Shown here: one piece after another, positions 25,746 to 37,639 of the stretch
Layout of the letters: each line of letters begins with the position of its first letter
How positions within the stretch are numbered: position 1 is the stretch's first letter
From: Phragmites australis
Taxonomy: Eukaryota > Streptophyta > Magnoliopsida > Poales > Poaceae
Reading direction: 5' to 3'
NCBI RefSeq assembly: GCF_958298935.1
Contig: NC_084927.1
Span: 31,198,001 to 31,262,000, forward strand
Length of the DNA: 64,000 nt
The notes under the pieces: generated by a model
What the model saw: only the letters and a program-made list of their open reading frames with translations
The model's database searches: none
What the model was told of the DNA's origin: nothing
Made by a program: the position numbers and the translations under genes

Positions 25746-25821
25746 TTTTGTGAAATGGACATAATTTTGACACAATAGGTGAAGAGTTCAACAAAAAAAA
25801 CTTTGCATGGAAAAACACATG

Positions 25822-26489
25822 TGACAGTGTACTTATTATTGAACGGATGGATAAGGACAGCGCCACTCGATTTAATGCTGGCATCACTCCAGATAATATG
25901 ACCACCATACCGCTTAACGTTGTCAAGCTTACAAGCTGGTGCACTTCTTGGTATGACAATGTGTGCAGGTACGCCACGCAGTTTTGCAGCCAAAGCCACG
26001 GCAGCGGCATGATTCCCACCGAGAAGATACCATCATATCAATACCTTCTTCGTTCTTCAGATTTCTGGAAATTTTGCAAAAATAACACTGAAGCTAGCAC
26101 CGAACCTGCTATGTGTCACAACTCACAACGCCCTTCGATGCCTGCTCATCATCAAGCGCGAATATAGAATTCGAAGCGCCTCGGATCTTGAATGCTCCTC
26201 TACACAACACAAATATCCCCACGTAGACAATCAGTACAGTACCACATTAGAAATACAAAGCATTTCCAGAACTGAATAACACATCGGTCCGTAATCCTCA
26301 CGCCTTCTGGAAGCACTCGCACTTGAAGAACAGTTGCTTCCCCACTATGGCATCTATCGATGTCGACGACAGAACGGGCGTCCTGTGCACGTACGGCGCA
26401 ATGCGGGCTTGCACCTCCCTGATGGAATCGATGTCTGCAGCATAGCCCTGGCCTTCTGTGCTGTCACCGCTGCCGTCTCTGCTTCCCAT
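25822..26489 (-). pseudogene. Serine racemase pseudogene, 3' truncated
   Basis: Minus strand. Exon 1 (26489-26302) encodes MGSRDGSGDSTEGQGYAADI through KCECFQKA. Exon 2 (26199-26127) encodes GAFKIRGASNSIFALDDEQA and SKGVV, keeping the PLP-binding Lys in FKIRGA. The sites between them are usable and in phase. Exon 3 (about 26019-25822) encodes NHAAAVALAAKLRG through IIWSDASIKSS, then jumps to GAVLIHPFNNKYTV. About 12 codons present in relatives are missing there in frame, the acceptor before NHAAAV is destroyed (an in-frame TGA and no AG), and everything after KYTV is gone. The family is a fold-type II PLP enzyme interconverting L- and D-serine; this copy cannot make it. From memory, rice carries an intact copy at the matching position. 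Confidence 0.85.
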
Positions 26490-26499
26490 CAGGCCTAGT

Positions 26500-28080
26500 G
26501 AGTTTCAGCTACATGAATTATCTATACTGCCCTTAACTCAGTGATTGAACATAGCAGGGGCGGACGGGTTCAAATGAACCCCCCAAAAGAATTTAGAAGA
26601 TAAACTGCTACTGGTGCTCCACCACGCAACAAACTGGGTGGATTTGGGTATTCCTCCGAGCAAGAAAGATTTGGATCGTGATTGGTCATAGCAAAGAAAA
26701 GATACTGCGGAACAAGACTGGCTCCTAGAACACTCCATCCAGGGAAAGTACGGCTTCCTTACCAAGAAAAGAAGGAACGAATCGAGGTTGGGATGAACCT
26801 CCAGTTCTCCACTACGCGCCAAGAAGGAGGAGGAGGAGGAGGACGACGACAGGAGAATAATGCCGCTGCGTGCTCCGCTTCAGTGCAAGGAGGCCGGGAG
26901 GAGACTTCCTATAGGCCGGTTGACCGAGCCGATACGCAAGCCCATGAGTAGCCCACGCAAAGAAATCGGCCCAGCAGCGGCCCGACCCACGCGACATGGA
27001 CAGCCGCCTGCTGCGAGGCCGAGGAGCGATGAGAGCTGGCCGTTTCACAAATCAAACTGCTGCGAAAAAAAGACCCGCAGCACAAGTGCCACAATAATTC
27101 CAGACTCAACTAAGGTGGCTACGGGTTGGATAGGAATAGGTGGAGTGAGAACACACTAGATTTAAAATCTAAGATAGCAAATCTGATCTGGTCTTGAAAT
27201 ACTTACCAGATGAGAAACTAATTCTGATCTCGATGGGGACTCGAGACCCGACGTGGGATCCGAAACCTGAGGAGGAGATGCCTAGATCCAGATCTGTCTT
27301 CTCGATGGTGGCTTCGTTGTGCCCTCCCACGTCGTGTCGTGTCGTCCTACGCCCGTGCTGGCGCTCACCCTCGCTGCGCCATCGGGTCGTGGGGTTGTGG
27401 GCATCTAGTCTTAGCAGCGAGGTAATAATCGGGGTTGCAGGCTACTAGGACGTAAAGGATTTGGCAGGCCCACAGAACTTTGGATTTCAGGTGGCATCAA
27501 CATGTGAAAATTAGATCCAGACTCGAATCCAGTTCGAGTCAGGGCCCTAATCTGGTGGCTCTATATAACTGTTTTTTCATCCAAACTCGCTCGTCGTCGA
27601 AAACCCTTGGGACCCGCACACTGCTATCCCTAGACTCAACTGAGATCGGCAGGGAGATCATGAAAAAGAGAGAGGGGGGGGGGGGGATATGGGCATATAG
27701 GAGCATGTGTGCACCTATGTATGGCCTACCAGGTCTATCGCCTTTCTGACTCCCAACAATGTCTACTCAGGTAGTCAGCTTGTTGGCAGTAGACAGCAGT
27801 AAAGCAGCAGCATACCGGCACTGGCTGTCCGGCAGTGGCCATAGGTCGAGCCACCGTCGGTCTCCGTCGTGGCAGCGATGGACCAGGAGCAGGTGAGCTT
27901 ATCCTTGTAGATACCTAGAGAAGCGCTGACGTTGGCCATTAGCACAATACCAGCTAGCTTCTACTGAAGAGTAAAGAGCAGTGCGTGCACACTGTCGCTA
28001 CGATTGCTGATATCAGAGCGATCTCCTTCTTCTTGACACTTTCCCATTGAAATTTCTAATTCAAGGAGAGATCACCTAGC
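26500..28080. other. Intergenic region with repeat fragments, no supported gene
   Basis: On the minus strand 26538-26822 reads as 94 codons (ending PSAPAMFNH). Its phrases look like dispersed-repeat sequence rather than a conserved domain. A G homopolymer of 13 lies at 27674-27686. GC-rich stretches at 27240-27450 and 27780-27900 have no recognisable product. Confidence 0.35.
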
Positions 28081-28582
28081 TAAGAGTCGGTTTGTTTTAG
28101 TTTTATACAGCGAGAATCTAGTATAATATGTAGTATTTGTGAAAGTTTCTTTCTACCAGATTATGGATCGTATGAACGATAATGACGACTAGAAATGTTG
28201 AATAGACAAGTCATAAATTTCTTATGAAATTAATGGCCATCTACTATTTAGATCACATAACGCACCTCAAAACTTAAGTAGAAGCAAAACGGAGACAAAC
28301 TTAGTTACTATGAAAGTGCCCGAGAAAGAACATGGCGCTTACGGGTGTAGATGAACACTAGATTCCATTTGTACTCATCCCATGTGTCAGATGCCATAAA
28401 AGATGACAATTTTGATGGAAGAAAAACTTAGAACCAAAGAAGAGAGCATCGGAAGATGAAATTCTCTGAGTTGTTGATTTAGAGACAAGGGAATTTAATA
28501 CTCACTTGTATATATTCGTATATGAATTTTATATCTCTAACAACAAGAAGAAGAACTTCTCAAGGTGTGAAAATTTCAGCAT
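28080..28582. repeat. Dispersed repeat abutting the HMA5 pseudogene
   Basis: This segment shares a run of phrases with 39960-40330: ATTTAGATCACATAACGCAC against ATTTGGATCACCTAACGCAC, GAATTTTATATCTCTAACAA against GGATTTTATGCCTTTAGCAA, and AAGGTGTGAAAATTTCAGC against AAGGTGCTAAATTTCAGC. The repeat stops where HMA5 homology starts. One copy therefore sits next to the truncated HMA5 copy and another sits upstream of the intact gene. Confidence 0.6.
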
Positions 28583-31500
28583 TCATCAAGTCATCAAGTC
28601 AGCCACATACGGTCATGTTACTGCATTAATATACCCAGAAGCAGATGGAAGGGAGCGGCATAGGTATGCGGAAATCAAGCGATACAAGTAGTCTTTTTTT
28701 TAAGCAACATGGCAGGTGCACTACCTATTCATTTTAGAAGGGTAGAGTTTACAAAAGTGCCAACAAGCAGTTCACCGCTAAACTTAGCCAGCTCGCAGCT
28801 GGCTACAAGCATGAACTAAATGCAAGGAGGCAGGGAGAATGAAAAAGGAGAAAACAACATACGGGAGCTAGTCTGGCAACCTAAGGTTGAAGAAGGAGAA
28901 CAAACTTCAAAAACTCCTAATGATCACCTGTCATCACCATCCTCCAATTCTTGATATCCTCCTTTTCTCCGTACGCCACCTTCATGTGATCCTCTTCGCA
29001 TCCTTCAAACACATGTCGATTTCGCTCTCTCCAAATGTTCCACCACGCATACATGATTGCTCCAAGCCTGGCTTTGTGTTCTCCACTCGGCCCAGACACC
29101 GCGGCCTCACGCAACCAATCCTTGAGTGATGCATGAAACACACCCACCTTAACCGTAGTATCGAAATGTAGTCAAAGGAGAACCTGTGAAGTGACCATTT
29201 GGGCAAAAGGGCATTGCAGGAGAAGATGGTCTGCCGTTTTGGGCTGTTGGTGGCATAGGGCGCAAACTACTCCGTTATACATACCTCTCAAATCCAAGTT
29301 GTCAGCTGTAAGAAGTTTCCCATGCATTGTTGTCCACGTGAAGAACCTCACCTTTTGTTCTGCGTTGGCCTTCCAGAAAAAAATGTCAAGGAATGGGAGT
29401 CTTGAGCCGTTGAACTGCACCTCATATGCGGACCTCGTCATGTAAGAACCGGTGGCAATCCATCTCCAAGTGGTCGTATCTCGCTGGCCCGGTAGCAAGA
29501 TGACCCTCTGAAGCAACATCCAAACCGCCATGAACTCCTGGAGCTGCAGCATGTTATCAATGTTCTTTAAATTAGTGATCCACCATGAATTGTTTAGTTC
29601 ATGAGCAATTGTTCACGTTTTGAACCTAGCAATGTTGTACAAGTTTGGCGCAAGGGCAAGCGAGGCTGCCTTGTCCAAGCCATCGATCAATCCAAAACTT
29701 AGCTTTGGTTTCATCACCGATTGAGATCACTGTTGACGCCGCAAAGAGGTCATTCTCAGTTTTATATAGGTGTACTGAGAACTTATTCCATAGCTTATCA
29801 GAGTTACACCAAGAAAAACAAACCCACCGCAACCGAAGAGCTCTACCAAAACGCTCCAGTTCCAAAATACTAGCCCCATCGAGGCTTTTCGGCCTACACA
29901 TGACCTCCCAATTTACAAGATGGAGCCCTCTTTTGTCATTCTCTTTAGCTCCTGACCAAATGAACCACTTTCGTATTTTGTCAATATCCTTAATTAACCA
30001 TTTCGAAAGCCTGAAAATAGTGGCATGGAAGCACATTGTTGATGTCAGCACTGACTTTATGAGCTCGATCCTTCCTGCCTTTGTCAGGTGCATGCTTTGC
30101 CAACTAGGAAGCTGACCCTCTAACTTGTCAATAATAGGTTGATAATCTATCTTTCTAAGATTTCGCAAATGCAAAGGGAGGCACAAATATTTGCACAGAA
30201 ATTTCTTAATTTTCACTAGGAAATCAAGAAGCATCTCCTCCAAATTTGTCCAAGTTTGTATGCAGTCCGGACACCTCACCAAAGAACAAGAGGATCTCTT
30301 TGATTGATTTTAGCTCCTGAGCCCTTGGATTTAGCATAATAGCAACATCATCTGCGTACATAGCATGCTCAATGATCCTTGATTTTTTGTGCACTGAAGA
30401 GATGAAGTTCAGATGAGAAGCTAGGCTTAGGATCTTGTGAAGAGGTTCCATCACCAGAGCAAAGAGCATTGGTGATAGTGGATCACCCTGTCGAAGACCT
30501 CTTCTGTGCTTGATAGGTCTGCCCGAGACACCATTAAGAAGAACTCTTGAGTTGCCAGTGCCCAAGGTTAGATAGATCCACTCCCTCCATCTCAGACCAA
30601 AACCAAAATGCTTCAAAGTCTCAAGGAGATAAGGCCATAGCACTGAATCAAAAGCTTTATGAATGTCCAACTTTAGAAAGAGGGCTGGCCTTCCTTTCCT
30701 ATGCAAGTCTTGTAAAAGGCACTGCATGTGAACAAAGCTGTCTTGTATGCACTTCCTGTGAACAAAAGCACTCTGGCAACTTGAAACAAGAAGGTGCATA
30801 TGTGGCTCCAGCTGGTTGGCTAAGATCTTGGAAAAAAAAAATCTTTGCAAAGCTGTGGATCAGGCTAATTGGTCTATAGTCTGCTACCAAATCTGACTGA
30901 TCTTTTTTTGGCAATAAAATTAAGTTGGTAGAGTTGAGCAAGTTTAACCGGAATGCTTTTAGTCTAGTTAGCTGCTCAATTGTCTTGACAAGGTCATTTT
31001 TGATGATGTTCCAGCAGGAAGCATAGAAAATCCCGATGAAACCATCCGGACCCGGCGCTTTCTCTCTCGTCTAGCCCATTACGGCTAATTTGACCTCTTC
31101 CTCACTGATATACGAATCAAGGACTGAAAGTTCCTGGGTTTGCAAGTCTATTTTACTCCAGTCTAAGATCTTCTCTCGCCTGAAAGAAGTATCAATAACT
31201 GAGCTGAAATGCCTATGGATCTCCTCCTCCCTTTTCCTCATGTGTTACTGCCACCCCACTGTTAGCTTTCAAAAGTTGAATATGGTTTTTCCTCTTCATC
31301 CCATTAGCGCGCAAGTAAAATAGTTTTGTGTTTGCATCCATAGCTCTGATACGGTTTAACCTAGCACGTTGCTTTGCTTTGATCTTCTGGATGGCAACGA
31401 GCCCAAGAAATTTGCTTTTGATTCTTTTCCTGAACTCCATTTCCAAACCTGAGAGGCATCGGCTTTCCCGTGCGACTTCTGTCATTTGCAGCGCCCATTT

Positions 31501-33913
31501 GGCCACCTCCATCTGCAGCCTTATGTTCACCATTCCTGATCTCCATGGTTTTCATGTACATCCCTGGGCTGAAGGACGGACTTGAAAAAAAGGTTGTCCA
31601 CATGATGAGCATTGGTGAACTATTGCGGTGGATTTTGTTGACACCAGTCCAATTTGTAATTGGCCGGAAATTTTATGCTGGTGCTTACAAGGCAATGCGC
31701 CATGGTTCGCCCAACATGGACGTGCTCATTGCTCTAGGGACGAACACTGCTTACCTCTACTCAGTTTACTCGGTTCTCCGAGCAGCCACCTCTGAGGATT
31801 ACATGGCAACTGATTTTTTTGAGACTAGTTCCATGCTCATATCATTTATCCTTCTTGGAAAGTACCTTGAAATATTGGCAAAAGGAAAGACCTCTGAGGC
31901 TATTGCCAAGCTGATAGATCTTGCACCTGAAACTGCAACACTGTTGATACACGACCAAGAAGGAAATGTTGTCGGAGAGAAGGAGATTGACAGCAGGTTG
32001 ACTCAGAAAAATGATTTGATCAAAGTAGTCTCGGGTGGAAAAGTTGCTTCCGATGGCTTTGTTATATGGGGCCAGAGCTATGTGAATGAAAGCATGATCA
32101 CTGGAGAATCACGGCCAGTGGCGAAGAGGAAGGGTGACACTGTAATTGGAGGAATTGTGAACGAGAATGGTGCGCTTCATGTCCGCGCAACATTTGTTGG
32201 ATCAGAAAGCGCGCTGGCACAGATGTAAGGCTAGTAGAGTCAGCGCATGGCAAAAGCTCCTGTCCAGAAGTTTGCTGATCAGATATCTAGAGTCTTTGTC
32301 CCCTTGGTAACTTCAGTTGCATTCTTGTAATCGAATCAACGGGAGCATTTTTATCAATGCTGATCAATTTGCTCCATGCTTGCAGGTCATCGTTCTTTCT
32401 TTGCTTACTTGGCTTGCGTGGTTCTTAGCTGGGAGGTTCCATCGCTACCCTAACTCATGGATACCATCTTCCATGGATAGCTTTCAGCTAGCTCTTCAGT
32501 TCGGGATATCAGTTATGGTGATTGCCTGTCCTTGTGCCTTAGGGCTTGCAACTCCAACTGCTGTTATGGTTGCAACTGGAGTCGGAGCCTCGCAAGGCGT
32601 TCTGATCATGGGTGGCCAAGCTCTTGAGAGTGCACAGAAGGTCTGAAGAAAATGTAATTATCAACATGTTTAACACAGTGCTTCAAATTGTTAACACACA
32701 TTAATTGTATCACATTTTTTTTATAGGTGGACTGCATCGTTTTTTACAAGACAGGTACACTAACTATTGGGAAGCCTGTTGTCGTCAACACAAGGCTTCT
32801 CAAAAACATGGTTTCGCGTGATTTCTATGACTATGTTGCAGCAGCAGAGGTATGTTCTGCAACTCTATTGTTTCTCGTTGTCTTTTTTTGGTAGAAATGT
32901 CTGTCAATGATTTGGAAAAGATTCCTTTTAAAATTTCGTGGATCCTTGTCTCGCTCAGGTCAACAGCGAGGATCCAGTGGCGAAGGCGATAGTAGAGCAT
33001 GCTAAGAAGTTCCACTCAGAAGAAAACCACATCTGGCCTGAAGCAAGGGATCTCATTTCAGTAACTGGACATGGTGTCAAGGCGAAAGCTAGTGACAAGA
33101 GTGTCATTGTGGGAAACAAGAGTTTTATGTTGTCATCAGGCATCGATATCCCCATGGAAGCCTCAGAAATTCTCATGGAAGAAGAGGAGAAGGCTCAGAC
33201 TGGGATTATTGTGGCTATGGATCAAGAAGTTGTGGGCATAATCTCTGTATCTGACCGGATAAAACCTAATGCCTATGAAGTTATATCATACCTCAAGTCC
33301 ATCAGTGTCGAGAGTATAATGGTGACTGGGGACAACTCGGGGACAGCTAATGCCATCGGCAAAGATGTCGGCATTAAAAAGATTATCGCCGAAGCGAAAC
33401 CAGAGCAGAAGGCTGAGAAGGTGAAGCAACTTCAGGTGAGCTATATATTTTGTGCTTTCTTTCGTTACTTTCTTGTTTTCCTCTGACATTCATTTAGTTA
33501 TTTACTTGTTTGCGATCCTCGAATCTTAATTCTTGCAGTTGTCTGGAAGAACCGTGGCGATGGTTGGTGATGGAATAAACGACTCCCCAGCACTTGTGTC
33601 AGCTGATGTAGGTCTGGCAATTGGCGCAGGAACAGATGTCGCCATTGAAGCGGCCGACATTGTCCTCATGAAGAGCAACCTGGAGGATGTGTTCACTGCT
33701 ATCGATCTCTCCAGGAAAACCTTCTTCCACATACGAATGAATTATGTGCGGGCGCTCGGCTACAACATCATCGGCATGCCAATTTCTGCTGGGGTGCTTT
33801 TCCCATCTACCCGGTTCCGCTTGCCACCAGCAATGGCGGCTTCGTCTGTCAGCGTCGTCTGTTGGTCCTTACTGTTGAGGTACTACAAGAGTCCAAAGAA
33901 GTTTGGCAATTGA
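28583..33913 (+). pseudogene. HMA5: Copper-transporting P1B-ATPase HMA5, partial tandem pseudogene split by a LINE
   Basis: Homology to the intact gene at 42368-52108 starts mid-exon 2 (28583-28690, YPEADGRERHRYAEIKRYK). A LINE interrupts it, and it resumes at about 31521-32306, then exons 32386-32640, 32727-32849, 32959-33435 and 33539-33913 with all splice sites kept. The metal-binding N-terminus is absent. Disabling changes are visible: small deletions around 32224-32260 create TAA at 32226-32228; the phosphorylation motif DKTGT reads YKTGT (TAC at 32745-32747); the nucleotide-domain His-Pro reads Asp-Pro (GAT at 32971-32973); and 18 nt coding WVAGAA-like residues are missing near the end. 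The CPC metal site, TGES and GDGIND remain readable. This is a recent, non-functional duplicate. Confidence 0.95.
28692..31520 (-). mobile_element. 5'-truncated L1-type LINE inserted in the HMA5 pseudogene
   Basis: In minus sense it begins near 31520, in the linker after the (absent) endonuclease (MDANTKLFYLRANGMKRKNH). It continues through reverse transcriptase (LILLPKKDQSDLVADYRPIS, KLDIHKAFDSVLWPYLLETL, QGDPLSPMLFALVMEPL, and YADD at 30358-30347). It ends with a zf-RVT region (29552-29172: WRWIATGSYMTRSAYEVQF, CALCHQQPKTADHLLLQC). Frameshifts at about 30840 (in an A/T run), 30230 and elsewhere break the frame, so it is dead. The T run at 28694-28701 on the plus strand is its poly-A tail. 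Host sequence at the join has lost about 11 bases, and I found no clean target duplication. Confidence 0.9.
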
Positions 33914-34500
33914 TGACACAGTAGCGACCAGCATAGCATTTGCAGAAAATAAGCTATAAGCTATAGATACTAATGAGTAGTTGTGGTGCAGTTCTCGACA
34001 CAAGCAAGGTAACACTCTGGAGTCTGGATTGTACAAACATATGCATCATTGCATGCCAATGTAATATGGCAAGACGAAGGCGTCCGAAGGATACCTATTC
34101 AATGTAGTAATTTTGGACTGAGAAGAAAATCTGAATATGCTGATTGATTTCATGATCTGTACGAACATGATCCACGGAGTATGGAATCTGAATACACGCC
34201 TCTGGTCTGGAGGAGGGATCAGGTACAGGTGCCCACAACCATAAATGGGGCAAGCGTCGATCGTCGAAAGCAGAAAAGCTTTGTGCTTGGTGATGCTGTT
34301 AGAGCCTGGAAGGATGTTTATTCACGGTCGTTTTCCTTCCTGAGGCCAATTAGTTACTTAACCAAGCTGCTAACCTCTTTTAATCGCATGATAGGCGCAC
34401 TTGCAACAGAAAGAAATCCTGATGAGGTGATGGCGTGCCTGAGTGGCTCCTGGCTCCCAATGCCACCAGTAGAACATGGTCCAGTTACCTTTTTGTAACG
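33914..34500 (+). repeat. Duplicated 3' flank of HMA5 (copy 1)
   Basis: Downstream of the pseudogene stop, phrases match those after the intact gene: GGCAGAAAAGCTGGTGCTTGGTGATGC-like text near 34270 and 52570, AGGCGCACTTGCAACAGAAA near 34395 against AGGCGCATTTGCAACAGGAA near 52657, and AAATCCTGATGAGGTGA against AAATCCTGATAAGGTGA. The tandem duplication therefore extends at least 530 bases past the coding end. A 105-codon open frame here (34181-34498) is not conserved in the other copy and is probably chance. Confidence 0.75.
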
Positions 34501-35715
34501 TGGCTGAGTGCTCCAGTTTTGTCCCAGAACAATCGGGGTGGAATGGTGGAATCCGACGAGCTGCTGGGGAGTGTTTCATGATGATTGGACTCGAATTCGA
34601 TACGACTTCGCTTTCGTTCTGAGGCTACGTGATTAGGTACTGCGTGGGCTGTTTCCAAGCAATTCGAAGTCAAGTTTGGATTTGCCAAATTTTATGTCAG
34701 GTGCTCCTGTCATCCAGGCCTGCACGCGTTATTTGGAGAAGCTTTGGCGTCTACGGCATTCAAACGAGTGCACGAATTCAAAAATTCGTACCCCAGGCAA
34801 GCTTGCCCTTGAATGTATCTTTGCCGGAAACTGAACGGGGCCGCCTATCTACAAGGCGACGTACATGTAGCTTCAGCGTAGGTCACCCAGTGGCCTAGAG
34901 AGTCCCATAAATATGGGTTACAGCCCATGAGAAGGTATTTTTATTCTTTTTTATGTTCTTATTTTTATAATATTATTTCTAATTTATTGGTTTTGTCGGT
35001 TTATGATTTTGTGTCTTTTATATGTATTCAACATTTGAAAAGTTTGATTCAATATTTTGCGAAGCCTAGTTCAATTTTGGAGCACTAGTTCAAAAAATTT
35101 CAAATTCACAGCCAATCTTACAATTCGTGCCTTCATATGCATTCAGCATTTTGAAAAAATCCATTTTTTTGTGAAACCTAGTTCAATAATTTTTAACACT
35201 AGTTCACATTTTATGTGAAAATGTTGAAACAATATATTTGAAACATTGCAACAGTACATTCAAAAATGTTGTTTTTTAAAAAATAAAAAATATTCATATT
35301 AGATCTCATTTATTGCATTACTTCTAAATAACATGATGATTCAAACAGATTTTAAACGGAGTTACGGTTTAAGAGAAAAGTGCATTTGATATTCGAGATT
35401 CAAACTAATTAATTGCTCACCCATCCCTCCCCTTCCCGCATGGCTGGTTGTTTGTTTCACCCATCTTAATCTCAACCATCCATCTTCTCTAACACTAATC
35501 TCAAACAATGTCCTATGTAGTAGGTAAAAAAGAGCGACTTATATATAGGAATTCCGAATATGAACGGGCCTGCAAGCAGTGGGCCGCATGTGCCACTCTT
35601 CCATATATTTCCAGCCTGCTTGAAAAATTCATTGCCCAATCTACAAAGAGGTCAGTGAACGGTACCAACTAGCTCGCATATTCTTGCGCCTGTCCCGAAA
35701 CAACACACACCAAGT
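34500..35715. other. Intergenic region, no supported gene
   Basis: Apart from a short GC-rich patch at 34620-34910, the sequence is AT-rich with repeated AGTTCAATATTTT-like phrases (35040-35240). No gene, RNA or clear element ends were recognised. Confidence 0.4.
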
Positions 35716-35721
35716 AGACAT

Positions 35722-35901
35722 GAGTGTGCGTTTGGTTTGCAACCAATCTTTGCCTGTGCTTGCTACCAACTTTGGTAAGATTCCCTTCCGTCTTGCAATG
35801 CTAGCTCATTTCCTCGCTAAGGTCTCGCAACTCATGGGTTGCCAAACTGGCGACCAAATTTTGGCAAGTGGGGCTAATTTTGTAGCAAACCAAACGACCC
35901 C
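35722..35901. mobile_element. Small MITE-like element with GTTTGGTTTGC ends
   Basis: The left end GCGTTTGGTTTGCAACCAA and the right end GTAGCAAACCAAACGACC are inverted over about 12 bases. The interior carries CCAAATTTTGGC-type palindromes like those in the element at 25221-25745, suggesting the same broad family. Length is 180 bp with no coding capacity. Confidence 0.5.
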
Positions 35902-36099
35902 TATTACTAGTGTGCAGTCAGCAGATAGTGTTTACGATGCTAAACTATTAGGGTGAATCACTGTGTTTTTTTTTGTTATAACTATAAATAAGTATTGATT
36001 AAATCATTGACATGATAAAAAAGAATACATATTGATCAAGTGAGAAAATCAAGAGTCTAGATAAGGTAGCATCTTTATTTTCTATCCCTCGTTCCCTAA

Positions 36100-37630
36100 T
36101 ATAATCACCGGTACGGAGAGGGGTGGCTGGTGGGGGCCTTGGCTCCCCAACCCCTCTGCTGTAACTCAAGAATTTACTATCTACTTAGTAACCGTGCACG
36201 TGTAAAGCTAAAGTGTGCATATCGTACCGTCACCGACAAAGTGCATTGTTGTCTATATGAGCTCATGCCAACCAGCATCCACTTGCCTCCTGTCTGCTTG
36301 TACTCCCTCTGGTCCACCACATGGGTGTTGAGGTTGCTCAACTTGTTCTCCAGCGTGGAGCACGTCGGGTCCCTAGCAATCCCAGGCACCAACCGCTGCA
36401 CAGACTCCTATAGTCCTACTTGCTCTCGAGTATATAAGTGCTTGTCACGCTTGGCTACCACCGACGTAGTTGCTATGTCCTTGATCGTTGCGACACGGAT
36501 GCTCTCCCGCTTGACTTCATCCCCACCAGTGCCCTCCTCGCTACGCTTTTGCATGAGAAACAACCAATACACACTGGTACTTATTTTCACTGTCTGGTTA
36601 ACTTGAAAGCTGAAGTTATTAGCATCACCTAAAAAGTTTAAGCCAAATATGATCACAAGACTTAAGCTTAATAAACAAGCTAGGTGTAGTTCAACCATCA
36701 TTCTATGAGATGTCTTTGATGTAGTTGAAACATCATCCTGGAGCAATCATTGAAATGCCAAAATGAACCATGTAATTGTAAGTACAACAACACAATCTGA
36801 ATTGGTATGCCATATGAAACGTAAAGAGTAGGGAGATATAACTACATTACCCGTTCTTTGGAATATTTTGTGTGCAGCTCACATCATTTGTTTCAGGACG
36901 TGAACCCATTCACTAACAGCATTGAGTTGTGTAGATGGAAGCAGCTGCTAGCATGCACGGATGCCCATAACATGAGCATGAATTTGACAATGCTCATCTC
37001 GACCATGAAGAAAGACATGTTTTGATAGTATATGGTAAACATTTTTGTCAGTGTCAATGCATAATACAACAAAGCTATATTGCTACAAGATCAGTCTACC
37101 ACAAACAGGACTACAGGAGTGTACATGTATCTAGTATCTTACCTTCTTGCTTACGTGTTCACAACTTATAAACACACATTTTCACTGCTGTTAGTAAATT
37201 TCAAAATGCACAATATTCTACAGTCTTGCTTAATATCGAAGGCAATCTTGCTTAGATTGTTTGCATAGTAAAAATGCACCTTTATCAGTGAAATGTTAAG
37301 CCCTCTCTCCCAAATAACAATGACAAAATTTAATTTTGGTACTTACAGTAGAAGTCAAACATATACATACAGGTCCAAGTCCATGGATAAATCAAAGTTG
37401 TTGCTTAATTAATAGAGAAGATTACGGAGTATTACTTTTCCCTATAGTCCATAGATAAAATAAAAACCAGAATGTTTTTGTTAGTCCAAAAATTGAAAAC
37501 TTAAAGAACTAATTACTAAGGTTTAGTTTCCAATTATAGCTAGCTAGTTCATGTCACCACTACGTATCGTCACTGGAAATCACATCCCCATGGCACTAAG
37601 CACTCACCAAATCAAGCAAAGTAAGGCTAA
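36100..37630. other. Unassigned region with one GC-richer open patch
   Basis: At 36130-36760 both strands keep frames of 90-158 codons. The minus-strand frames (KRESIRVATIKDIATTSVVA; ENKLSNLNTHVVDQREYKQ) look more protein-like than the plus frame, but I recognise no family and they are broken by a stop near 36406. It may be a degraded retroelement or gene fragment. 36760-37630 holds no visible gene. Confidence 0.3.
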
Positions 37631-37639
37631 TAGCACAAT

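Noticed and set aside
31470..32228. 252-codon frame that looks like a start of an HMA5 protein
   Set aside because: Its first 25 codons or so are antisense LINE sequence fused to the HMA5 exon by the insertion, and it ends at a frameshift stop.
34181..34498. 105-codon frame after the HMA5 pseudogene
   Set aside because: The matching flank after the intact gene does not keep this frame, so it is not under coding constraint.
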